From contig NZ_CAXUSG020000020.1 in assembly GCF_964253915.1 (NCBI RefSeq), positions 3,606 through 67,605 of the forward strand: a stretch of DNA of 64,000 nt, in the 5' to 3' direction. Position 1 is the first letter of the stretch. Every line of letters starts with the position of its first letter. The notes under the pieces are model-generated. The model saw only the letters and a program-made list of their open reading frames with translations. It was not told the origin of the DNA and did no database searches. Origin of the DNA: Metarhizobium sp964253915 (GTDB lineage Bacteria > Pseudomonadota > Alphaproteobacteria > Rhizobiales > Rhizobiaceae). The position numbers and the translations under genes are program-made. Shown one piece after another: positions 46,452 to 53,783 of the stretch.

Positions 46452-46592
46452 TGCCCCTCACCCTAACCCTCTCCCCGCCTGCGGGGAGAGGGGACCTGCC
46501 ACACCCGACGTCGAGTAACCGGAAACGGTGCGGCATAACCCCTTCTCCCCGCATGTGGGGAGAAGGTGCTGGCAGGCGGATGAGGGGCCGCC
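46452..46592. repeat. Rhizobium-type palindromic intergenic element, copy C
   Basis: About 141 bases; its reverse complement aligns with the element at 25625-25769 over nearly the whole length, including CTCATCCGCCTG, ATGCCGCACCGT, GTGTGGCA and both CTCTCCCCGC/CTTCTCCCCGC palindromes. It fills the gap between the glutamine-synthetase-like and aldehyde dehydrogenase genes. A RIME-like mosaic element. Confidence 0.82.
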
Positions 46593-46662
46593 AAGCGCTC
46601 AAGAGACGATAAGGGGCCGCCGCGCCCCCGCAAGAATTTGTAGACGAGAACAGGAACAGATC

Positions 46663-48048
46663 ATGACAATGATCCAATGCATTTCCCCCGTGAACGGGGA
46701 GGTTTACGCCGAGCGCGAGGTGATGTCGCTGGAGGCCGCATCGGCTGCGGTGGCCCGGGCACGCAAGGCGCAGAAGAGCTGGGCCAAGCGGCCGCTCGAA
46801 GAGCGCGTCCAGCTGGTCTTGAAGGGCGTTGCCCGCCTCAACGAAATGGTCGACGAGGTGGTGCCGGAAATCGCCTGGCAGATGGGCCGGCCGATCAAGT
46901 ACGGCGGCGAATTCCGCGGTTTCAACGAGCGCTCCAACTACGTCGCCTCGATAGCCGCCGATGCACTGAAGCCGCTGATCATCGAGGAAAGCGACCGCTT
47001 CGAGCGCCGTATCGAACGCGAGCCGCACGGCGTCGTCTTCGTTATCGCGCCGTGGAACTATCCCTACATGACGGCGATCAATACGATTGCTCCGGCGCTG
47101 ATGGCCGGCAATACCGTCGTCATCAAGCATGCCAGCCAGACGCTGCTAGTCGGCGAACGTATGGTGCGTGCCTTCGTCGAGGCCGGCGTGCCGGACGACG
47201 TCTTCGTCAACCTCTTCCTTGACCACCAGACGACATCGGCGCTGATTGCCGCCAGCAACTTCAACTTCATCAACTTCACCGGTTCGGTGGAAGGTGGTCG
47301 CTCGATCGAGCGTGCCGCCGCCGGCACCTTCTCCGGCCTCGGCCTCGAACTCGGCGGCAAGGACCCGGGTTACGTGATGGAGGATGCCGATCTCGACGCC
47401 GCCGTCGATACGCTGATGGACGGTGCGACCTTCAACTCCGGACAGTGCTGCTGCGGCATCGAGCGCATTTACGTACACGAGTCGCTCTATGATGCCTTCG
47501 TCGAGAAGTCGGTGGCCTGGGTATCGAACTACAAGCTCGGCAACCCGCTCGACGCCGAAACGACGCTCGGCCCGATGGCCAACAAGCGTTTCGCCAAGGT
47601 GGTGCGCGAGCAGATCGCCGATGCCGTCGCCAAGGGCGCCAAGGCACTGGTCGATCCGAAGCTTTTCCCGGCCGATGACGGCGGCGCCTATCTGGCACCG
47701 CAGGTCCTCGTGAACGTCGATCACTCCATGGAGTTCATGCGCGAAGAAACCTTTGGCCCGGCCGTCGGCATCATGAAGGTGACGTCGGATGCCGAAGCGC
47801 TCGACCTGATGAACGACAGCAAATACGGCCTCACCGCCTCGCTGTGGACCAAGGATCCGGAGCGCGCCGCCCGCATCGGCCGCGACATCGAGACCGGCAC
47901 CGTGTTCATGAACCGCGCCGACTATCTCGACCCGGCGCTGGTCTGGACCGGCTGCAAGGAAACCGGCCGTGGCGGCTCGCTCTCCGTGCTCGGCTTCCAC
48001 AACCTGACCCGCCCAAAATCCTATCATCTCAAGAAGGTGACCGCATGA
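46663..48048 (+). CDS. NAD(P)-dependent aldehyde dehydrogenase
   Basis: A 461-residue ALDH superfamily enzyme. Visible: the APWNYPY cofactor segment (about residue 127), INFTGSVEGGRSI (about 200), the catalytic Glu in LELGGKDPG (about 228), the catalytic Cys in NSGQCCCGIERIYV (about 262), and EETFGPAVGI (about 363). It lacks the longer N-terminus of BetB-type enzymes and resembles succinate-semialdehyde/aminoaldehyde dehydrogenases. The last four bases overlap the start of the iron alcohol dehydrogenase (ATGA), so the two act in sequence, alcohol to aldehyde to acid. AGGAACAG precedes the ATG. Confidence 0.93.
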   Translation: MTMIQCISPVNGEVYAEREVMSLEAASAAVARARKAQKSWAKRPLEERVQLVLKGVARLNEMVDEVVPEIAWQMGRPIKYGGEFRGFNERSNYVASIAADALKPLIIEESDRFERRIEREPHGVVFVIAPWNYPYMTAINTIAPALMAGNTVVIKHASQTLLVGERMVRAFVEAGVPDDVFVNLFLDHQTTSALIAASNFNFINFTGSVEGGRSIERAAAGTFSGLGLELGGKDPGYVMEDADLDAAVDTLMDGATFNSGQCCCGIERIYVHESLYDAFVEKSVAWVSNYKLGNPLDAETTLGPMANKRFAKVVREQIADAVAKGAKALVDPKLFPADDGGAYLAPQVLVNVDHSMEFMREETFGPAVGIMKVTSDAEALDLMNDSKYGLTASLWTKDPERAARIGRDIETGTVFMNRADYLDPALVWTGCKETGRGGSLSVLGFHNLTRPKSYHLKKVTA

Positions 48049-49196
48049 GCCTCAACATTTCCGCCAACTGGAGCTATCCGAACGCCTTCAAGCTCGGACG
48101 CGGCCGTATCAAGGAACTCGCCGACGCCTGCAAGAGCCTCGGCATGAAGAAGCCGCTGTTGATCACCGACCGGGGCCTCGCCTCGATGGCGATCACCAAG
48201 ACGGCGCTCGACATCCTGGAGGAAGCCGGCCTCGGCCGGGCGATCTTCGCCGATGTCGATCCGAACCCGAACGAGAAGAATCTCGAAGCCGGCATCAAGG
48301 CGTTCAAGGATGGCGGCCATGACGGCGTCGTCGCCTTCGGCGGCGGTTCCGGCCTCGACCTTGGCAAGTGTGTTGCCTTCATGGCCGGACAGACCCGTCC
48401 GGTGTGGGATTTCGAGGATATTGGCGACTGGTGGACGCGGGCGAATGTCGAGGGCATCGCCCCGATCGTCGCCGTGCCGACCACGGCCGGCACCGGCTCG
48501 GAAGTCGGCCGCGCCAGCGTCATCACCAATTCCGAAACCCATGTGAAGAAGATCATCTTCCATCCGAAATTCCTGCCCGGCGTCGTCATCGCCGATCCGG
48601 AACTGACGGTCGGCATGCCGAAGATGATCACCGCCGGCACCGGCATGGACGCCTTCGCCCATTGCCTGGAAGCCTATTGCTCGCCCTTCTATCACCCGAT
48701 GTCGGCCGGCATTGCGCTGGAAGGCATGCGGCTGGTCAAGGAATTCTTGCCGCGCGCCTACAAGGAAGGCACGGATCTCGAAGCCCGCGCCAACATGATG
48801 TCGGCCGCCGCCATGGGCGCCGTCGCCTTCCAGAAGGGGCTTGGCGCCATCCACGCGCTGTCGCACCCGATCGGCGCGGTCTACAACACCCACCACGGCA
48901 TGACCAATGCGGTGGTGATGCCGCCGGTGCTGCGCTTCAACCGTCCGGAGATCGAAAGCCGCATCGAGCGCGCGGCCGCCTATCTCGGCATCGCGGGCGG
49001 GTTCGACGGCTTCTACGATTTCGTCCTGTCGTTGCGCTCGGAACTCGGCGTGCCGGAAAACCTGACGGCGATGGGCATCAAGCCGGATCGCATCGACGAA
49101 CTGACCGCCATGGCGCTGGAAGACCCGAGCGTCGGCGGCAATCCGGTTAAGATGACAGCGGAAAATACCAAGAAGCTTTTCCTCGATTGCTTCTGA
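48045..49196 (+). CDS. iron-containing (type III) alcohol dehydrogenase
   Basis: A 383-residue type III ADH of standard size. Motifs: GGGSGLDLGK for NAD binding (about residue 96), VPTTAGTGSEVGRASV (about 143), the metal ligands in ADPEL..GMDAFAHCLEAY (about 185-212), GAIHALSHPIGAVYNTHHGMTNAVVMP (about 267-292). It should oxidise the alcohol group of the pathway substrate, handing an aldehyde to the upstream-encoded ALDH. The GbsB/GbsA choline system and ethanolamide oxidation use comparable pairs. Terminator follows. Confidence 0.93.
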   Translation: MSLNISANWSYPNAFKLGRGRIKELADACKSLGMKKPLLITDRGLASMAITKTALDILEEAGLGRAIFADVDPNPNEKNLEAGIKAFKDGGHDGVVAFGGGSGLDLGKCVAFMAGQTRPVWDFEDIGDWWTRANVEGIAPIVAVPTTAGTGSEVGRASVITNSETHVKKIIFHPKFLPGVVIADPELTVGMPKMITAGTGMDAFAHCLEAYCSPFYHPMSAGIALEGMRLVKEFLPRAYKEGTDLEARANMMSAAAMGAVAFQKGLGAIHALSHPIGAVYNTHHGMTNAVVMPPVLRFNRPEIESRIERAAAYLGIAGGFDGFYDFVLSLRSELGVPENLTAMGIKPDRIDELTAMALEDPSVGGNPVKMTAENTKKLFLDCF

Positions 49197-49223
49197 AGAC
49201 CCTTTGCCCCTGCAATAGGCCTG

Positions 49224-49255
49224 GCCCGGAAGCTCTTGAGTTTCCGGGCTTTTTT
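49224..49255 (+). terminator. intrinsic terminator of the ALDH-ADH operon
   Basis: GCCCGGAA and TTCCGGGC form an 8-bp stem with a ten-base loop followed directly by TTTTTTC, 27 bases after the ADH stop. Confidence 0.9.
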
Positions 49256-49414
49256 CTTGCCGCTCCAAAGCGACCCAAGAAATTGTGATGATAAAACCGG
49301 TCGGGAAATTTCCACTTCATTAACCATATTTGGAAAAGATGTATGAAACGCACCATGCTCTTCCGAGGTGCTGCTTCAGAGCGATGGACTGCTCTGCCAC
49401 ATCAAGGATCGAAC

Positions 49415-50119
49415 ATGCCAGTCATTACATTTGCCAACACAAAGGGCGGCGCCGGCAAAACCACTGCGGTGCTTATCCTTGCAACCGAGCTTGCCCGCCA
49501 GGGATATCGCGTCACCATCCTCGATGCCGATCCGCAACACTGGATTTCGCGTTGGCATGATATTTCGGGCTCCATCCCGAACCTTTCGGTGATCTCCTAC
49601 GTCACCATGGCGTCGATCCAGCAGCACATCACCGAAAACCAGGACCGGACCGATTGTTTCATCATCGATCTGCCCGGCACCCGCAACCCGCTGCTTGCCA
49701 CCGCGCTCGGCCTGTCCGACCACGTGCTGATCCCGATCCAGGGCTGTGCCATGGATGCCCGCGGCGGCGCACAGGTTCTGGAACTGCTGAAATATCTTTC
49801 CGACAAGGCGGGCATTGAGATCCCGCACTCCGTCGTTCTCACCCGCGTCAACTCACTCGTCACGACGCGCGCGCTTCTCTCGGTGAAGATGCTGCTCGCC
49901 GAGCGCCAGGTGCACGTGCTCGGCACGCCCATCATCGAACGCTCCGCCTTCCGCGACATCTTCGATTGCGGCGGTACGCTTTCGGGCATGGACCCGGTAA
50001 AGGTCAGCAATCTCGACAAGGCCATGGAAAATGCCCGGCAGTTTGCCGATGAAGTCACGCGCTACGTTCCGCTGCGCCGCGGCCGGCCGACATTCCGCCG
50101 CCTCTCCGACGCAGCCTGA
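49415..50119 (+). CDS. orphan ParA-family ATPase (VirC1-like)
   Basis: A 234-residue deviant-Walker ATPase: ITFANTKGGAGKTTAVLILA (Walker A with the signature first Lys, about residues 3-22), ILDADPQHWISRW (A' motif, about 39), and DCFIIDLPGTRN (Walker B, about 86). The short, ParB-less form with a Trp-Arg-Trp-type region after the A' motif is closest to the VirC1/orphan ParA group of agrobacteria and rhizobia, which position DNA or protein cargo. No parB, parS or vir gene is nearby. It has its own terminator shared with the L,D-transpeptidase gene. Confidence 0.85.
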   Translation: MPVITFANTKGGAGKTTAVLILATELARQGYRVTILDADPQHWISRWHDISGSIPNLSVISYVTMASIQQHITENQDRTDCFIIDLPGTRNPLLATALGLSDHVLIPIQGCAMDARGGAQVLELLKYLSDKAGIEIPHSVVLTRVNSLVTTRALLSVKMLLAERQVHVLGTPIIERSAFRDIFDCGGTLSGMDPVKVSNLDKAMENARQFADEVTRYVPLRRGRPTFRRLSDAA

Positions 50120-50148
50120 TATCCGCCTTCTGTAGTGCGTAAAATGAA

Positions 50149-50178
50149 AGCCCTCCGGAATTGTTTTTCCGGAGGGCT
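50149..50178. terminator. bidirectional intrinsic terminator
   Basis: A 12-bp perfect stem, AGCCCTCCGGAA with TTCCGGAGGGCT, six-base loop, between the convergent parA and L,D-transpeptidase genes. A U-run follows on the plus side; the minus side is followed by TTCATTTTA. Confidence 0.9.
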
Positions 50179-50203
50179 TTTCCATGCTTGCGAAAGCTGA
50201 GGC

Positions 50204-51616
50204 TTACTCGATGAATTCGACGGTCACGCCCGGCTTGACCATCTTGGCCAGTTCGGTCGCGTCCCAGTTGGTCAGGCGGATGCAACCATGGCTCTGGGTC
50301 CGGCCGATCTTCGAGGGTTCCGGCGTGCCGTGGATGCCATAGGTCGGTTTCGACAGCGCAATCCACACGGTGCCGACCGGACCATTCGGACCCGGCGGAA
50401 TTTCGAGGATCTTGTCGTTGCTGCCCTGCTGGAAGTTGATCTTCGGATTGTAGGTATAGCCGGGATCGAGAGCGATACGCTCCACGGTCACGGTGCCGGA
50501 GGGTGACGGCGTATCGGACGAGCCGATGCTGGCCGGATAGGCTGCAATCAGTTCGCCGGCTTCGCCATAGGCAAGCACCTGCTTGCGGCCCTTGTCGGCG
50601 ACGATGCGGGCAACGATGCCGGTACGCGCCTCGCCGGGGTTGACCACCTTGACGATGGTGCCGGGAATGCTGAAATCGATGCCGGGATTGAGTTCCTTCA
50701 GGTAGGCTTCGTCCATGTGGAAACGCTCGGCGAGCATTTCCGTCGTGGAGGTGAAGGAAAGGCGCGGCAGCAATGCCTTGTGGGCATAATCCTCGGGGAT
50801 TTCCGCGACATACGGCCCGGCGGCATCCGCCGGCGTGATGGTGTAGCTGATGATCGGCATGCCACCCGAAAGCCGCAGGCGTTCGAGGATCGCTTCGGTG
50901 TCGTTCGGATCGAGCGTTTCGCCGCTGATCTTTTCGAAGGCGCGGATCGACTTGGTGACGTTCATGCCCATCTTGCCGTCGATCACGCCCGGCGATGCGC
51001 CTTCGCGATCGAGGAAGACCTGCAGGGCGGTGATTTCGGCGCGCGACTTGTTGTTGAGCACGATGGCCGGCTCGGTGTCCTGAACAGTCGGTTGGGTAGC
51101 CTGCGGGTCGAGCGAGGTGACGTCCTGGTTGTCGGCAGGGGCGGTGTTCTGCAGTTCGCCGTCGGCATTGTCGTTTTCGAAGCCGGGCAGGGACTGTTCT
51201 TCGAGCGGCAGGCGCGTCACGTCGCCATGGCGCGGCACGGTGCCGGTGATCGTGCCCGGATCGCGGGCATCGAAACCGTCGAAGCTTTCACCATTGTCGA
51301 AGCCCTCGCCATTGTCGCGGTAGGGATCTTCGTAGCGCGGCTGCTCGTTGCGGGCGAAATAGACATCGGCCGGCATTTCCGTGGCGACCAGGTTGCCATA
51401 ATTGTCGATCAGCACGCGGCGGCCACGGCTGTCGATCCGCACCATGACCTCGCTTTCCTCGGGCATGAAGTCGAGGATGGACCCTTCGGGCGTGACCAGC
51501 ACGGTTTCGCTCTGATAGCGGCGGTATCTCTGCTGGGCTTCCGCGTCCGCGGCTGCAATCGCCATGACCGAAACCATGGTGGCGGCAGATACAGCAATTT
51601 TAACAACGTTTCTCAC
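50204..51616 (-). CDS. periplasmic L,D-transpeptidase with peptidoglycan-binding domains
   Basis: A 470-residue YkuD-family enzyme that cross-links or attaches proteins to peptidoglycan. A signal peptide (MRNVVKIAVSAATMVSVMAIAAADAEAQ) is followed by a long low-complexity region (about 60-190). Next come a peptidoglycan-binding domain (AEITALQVFLDREGASPGVIDGKMG, about 195-245) and a LysM-like segment (EMLAERFHMDEAYLKELNPG). The catalytic domain ends with HGTPEPSKIG..SHGCIRLTNWD (Cys about 448). The GTG at 51616 gives a clean signal peptide with GAGGATCG upstream; a TTG eleven codons earlier is the alternative. Confidence 0.92.
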   Translation of the reverse strand: MRNVVKIAVSAATMVSVMAIAAADAEAQQRYRRYQSETVLVTPEGSILDFMPEESEVMVRIDSRGRRVLIDNYGNLVATEMPADVYFARNEQPRYEDPYRDNGEGFDNGESFDGFDARDPGTITGTVPRHGDVTRLPLEEQSLPGFENDNADGELQNTAPADNQDVTSLDPQATQPTVQDTEPAIVLNNKSRAEITALQVFLDREGASPGVIDGKMGMNVTKSIRAFEKISGETLDPNDTEAILERLRLSGGMPIISYTITPADAAGPYVAEIPEDYAHKALLPRLSFTSTTEMLAERFHMDEAYLKELNPGIDFSIPGTIVKVVNPGEARTGIVARIVADKGRKQVLAYGEAGELIAAYPASIGSSDTPSPSGTVTVERIALDPGYTYNPKINFQQGSNDKILEIPPGPNGPVGTVWIALSKPTYGIHGTPEPSKIGRTQSHGCIRLTNWDATELAKMVKPGVTVEFIE

Positions 51617-52016
51617 GGTTTTGGCGATCCTCGAAGCAGCGCTTTCCAAGCCACAGACACTCCAAATTTGACCCTAGTGTGAAAATCATGAATCTGTGGT
51701 GAACGTTCCATTAAATTTGAATCCGGCGTGTTTATGACCAGGGACCGAATGGTCGCACACCTTTGTCTTTGTCTCTCGAACGCGGGGTGGTGGCCAAAGG
51801 TTTCGGGCACGTGTCCTTATGGTTAGCATTTGGTGACTGCAGCTGATTCTCGCAATGCCTGCCCGACGCCTTGGCAAAAAGGCGTGACGGCGGCGAAAGC
51901 CGTCCTTTGCGATTGACGCAACGACACTGCAGCCACTATGCGATTGGGATGGCGGTTCGAACCGTGTTCGAACGCAGGGTGGAGATGCCCGCTCCGGCGG
52001 GCAAGGGAGGATTATC
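51617..52016. other. divergent intergenic region
   Basis: About 400 bases between divergent genes with no convincing reading frame. It contains a 7-bp hairpin (ACGCCTT/AAGGCGT, 51866-51885) and AT-richer stretches likely to hold both promoters. No repeat, RNA gene or known riboswitch was recognised. Confidence 0.4.
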
Positions 52017-52850
52017 ATGATCGAATTTTCGGCCACCAGGGGACCGCGCCTGACGCTTGATCCAACCTCGGTTCTGGATATCGGCGCCTGCATCGTCCAC
52101 GGCGAGAACCTGGCGCCGGGACGGGCCATTCCCGACGACGGTGATCCGCGTATCGACCATTCGCTCGAGGGCTTTCTCTTTACCTGCGGCCCGGATCACC
52201 TGCGGCATCCCGAACCGATTGAGGGTGATGCGGCGGGTCGCAAATATCCGCTGCACGGCGCCTTTGCCGCCCATCCGGCCACCATCGTGTCGAACAAGCG
52301 CGAAAATGGCGGTGCCGAATGCCATGCCGTCGTTGACGTGCGTATGACGGAGGGTGCCCCGGCGCGGCTGGAGCGGCGCTGGCACATCGACGGCAAGACC
52401 GGCGAGGTGCAGCTCGACGACCGGATCGTCAACACTGGCGATACCCCGTTTCCACCGATGCTGATGTACCACATGAACATCGGCGCCCGCCTGTTCGACG
52501 CCGATGTCCGCCTGTCCGGCGCCATGCTGGAAGCCGGCGGCTTTCCCTGGACCTTCGGCAAGGATCCCGGCGGCGTTTTCTGCGTGCCGGCCGAGGGTGC
52601 CGAATGGGCGGAACTGCAGCTTGGCCCGATGGCTTCGCTCGGCGGCTTGTCGCTGCGGGTGGCGTTCCGCACCGATACGCTGCCGTTCCTGCAGATCTGG
52701 CGCAACCAGGCAGCACCGGCGCACGTGCTCGGCATCGAGCCGTGTTCGCACCGCTGGGTTGGCCGCGCCGAGCTCGGCCGGTCGGGAGAACTCACGGAAA
52801 TCGCGCCCGGGGAAAGCCGGAGCTACGGATTGCGTTTCTCCTTTGTTTGA
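52017..52850 (+). CDS. aldose 1-epimerase family protein (DUF4432-like)
   Basis: A 277-residue beta-sandwich protein of the galactose-mutarotase superfamily, DUF4432-like branch. Seen: RKYPLHGAFAAHPATIVSN (His, about residue 81), RRWHIDGKTGEVQLDDRIVNTGDTPFPPMLMYHMNIG (second conserved His, about 145), GLSLRVAFRTDTLPFLQIWRN and a Glu/His region IEPCSHRW. Catalytic His/Glu arrangement is plausible but the sugar is unknown. GGGAGG precedes the ATG. No sugar genes adjoin it. Confidence 0.8.
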   Translation: MIEFSATRGPRLTLDPTSVLDIGACIVHGENLAPGRAIPDDGDPRIDHSLEGFLFTCGPDHLRHPEPIEGDAAGRKYPLHGAFAAHPATIVSNKRENGGAECHAVVDVRMTEGAPARLERRWHIDGKTGEVQLDDRIVNTGDTPFPPMLMYHMNIGARLFDADVRLSGAMLEAGGFPWTFGKDPGGVFCVPAEGAEWAELQLGPMASLGGLSLRVAFRTDTLPFLQIWRNQAAPAHVLGIEPCSHRWVGRAELGRSGELTEIAPGESRSYGLRFSFV

Positions 52851-52928
52851 GAAGTTTGGAACGCCATTGAATTGACGCTGCCTTTGTCACAGCGTAGACC
52901 ATCCCGGAGTTCAATCGAGGAGAACGCC

Positions 52929-53267
52929 ATGGACATTCGCGAGATCAACGACGAATATTCGGTCACCGGCCAGATCGCTGTGGAGGATCTCGACGAGATC
53001 AAGGCGCTGGGCTTCAAGTCGATCGTCTGCCATCGCCCGGATTTCGAGGCTCCGGACCAGCCGCGTTTCGAAGATATCGCCGCCCGCGCCAAGGAACTCG
53101 GCCTCGAGATCAAGCACATCCCGGTCGGCCCGATGGGTGTTACTGCCGAAGCCGTCACTGCCATGGTCGATGCGCTCGACGAGTTTGCCCGTCCGATGCT
53201 CGGCTATTGCCGTTCGGGCGCGCGCTCGACCGCCGTCTATCAGCAGACCCTGCATATCCGCGCCTGA
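52929..53267 (+). CDS. TIGR01244-type protein (dual-specificity-phosphatase-like, BLH family)
   Basis: A 112-residue protein of the beta-lactamase-hydrolase-like phosphatase family (TIGR01244): MDIREINDEYSVTGQIAVEDLDEIKALGFKSIVCHRPD opening, a PVGPMGVTAEAVTAM middle, and the P-loop-type GYCRSGARST (Cys about 95), the CX4-5R phosphatase/rhodanese-like loop. In other bacteria this module is fused to a metallo-beta-lactamase/persulfide dioxygenase (BlhA/bigR context); here it stands alone. Two tandem terminators follow. Confidence 0.85.
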   Translation: MDIREINDEYSVTGQIAVEDLDEIKALGFKSIVCHRPDFEAPDQPRFEDIAARAKELGLEIKHIPVGPMGVTAEAVTAMVDALDEFARPMLGYCRSGARSTAVYQQTLHIRA

Positions 53268-53282
53268 CAGGCGTTCAGGATT

Positions 53283-53345
53283 GCCAGCCTGCGGCTGCGG
53301 GCTGGCTTTTGTGGACCTGCGTTGACGACGCGGGTCCTTTCTTTT
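53283..53345 (+). terminator. tandem intrinsic terminators
   Basis: First hairpin GCCAGCC/GGCTGGC followed by TTTT (53283-53310); second GGACCTGCGT/ACGCGGGTCC with a five-base loop followed by TTTCTTTT (53313-53345). They separate the phosphatase-like gene from ridA and make ridA an independent unit or dependent on read-through. Confidence 0.85.
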
Positions 53346-53371
53346 GATTCCAAAACGTTAGGGAGTTTTCC

Positions 53372-53716
53372 ATGAGCATCACCCGTATCGAGCCCGGTCC
53401 GCGCATGAGCGGCGCTGTCGTCCACGGCAACACCGTTTACCTGGCCGGCCAGGTCGGCGAAGGTAATGGTGTCACCGAGCAGTCGAAGTCGGCGCTGGCC
53501 GAAGTCGATCGCCTGCTGGCTGCTGCCGGTACCAACAAGTCGAAGATCCTGCAGACGATCATCTACCTCTCCGACATCTCCACCTTCGGCGAAATGAATG
53601 CCGTCTGGGAAGCCTGGGTCGACCCGAAGAACACGCCGGCCCGCGCCACCAGCCAGGCTGCCCTGGCGACCCCGGACTACAAGGTCGAGTTCGTCGTCAT
53701 CGCCGCTCTCGACTAA
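53372..53716 (+). CDS. RidA family protein (enamine/imine deaminase type)
   Basis: A 114-residue Rid-superfamily protein: SITRIEPGPRMSGAVVHGNTVYLAGQVG opening, AEVDRLLAAAGTNKSKILQTIIYLSD, then EMNAVWEAWVDPKNTPARATSQAALATPDYKVEFVVIAALD. The conserved arginine that anchors the carboxylate in RidA is in TPARATSQ (about residue 90). It belongs to the Rid4-7-like short group rather than classical RidA, since the ending is VEFVVIA rather than VEIEAVA. It detoxifies reactive enamines if active. Terminator follows. Confidence 0.9.
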   Translation: MSITRIEPGPRMSGAVVHGNTVYLAGQVGEGNGVTEQSKSALAEVDRLLAAAGTNKSKILQTIIYLSDISTFGEMNAVWEAWVDPKNTPARATSQAALATPDYKVEFVVIAALD

Positions 53717-53738
53717 TCTATCCGACATTTCATGAAAA

Positions 53739-53767
53739 AGGCCGGTCGTTGGACCGGCCTTTTTTTG
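53739..53767. terminator. intrinsic terminator after ridA
   Basis: AGGCCGGTC/GACCGGCCT, 9-bp stem and four-base loop, flanked by AAAAA and TTTTTTT, so it can work on both strands. It also ends the convergent ThDP-enzyme operon. Confidence 0.92.
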
Positions 53768-53783
53768 TCCGTGGTGTTTGTCT

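Noticed and set aside
49415..50119. Plasmid partition or replication locus
   Set aside because: No parB, repC or iterated origin repeats accompany the ParA-like gene, so it does not mark a replicon origin.
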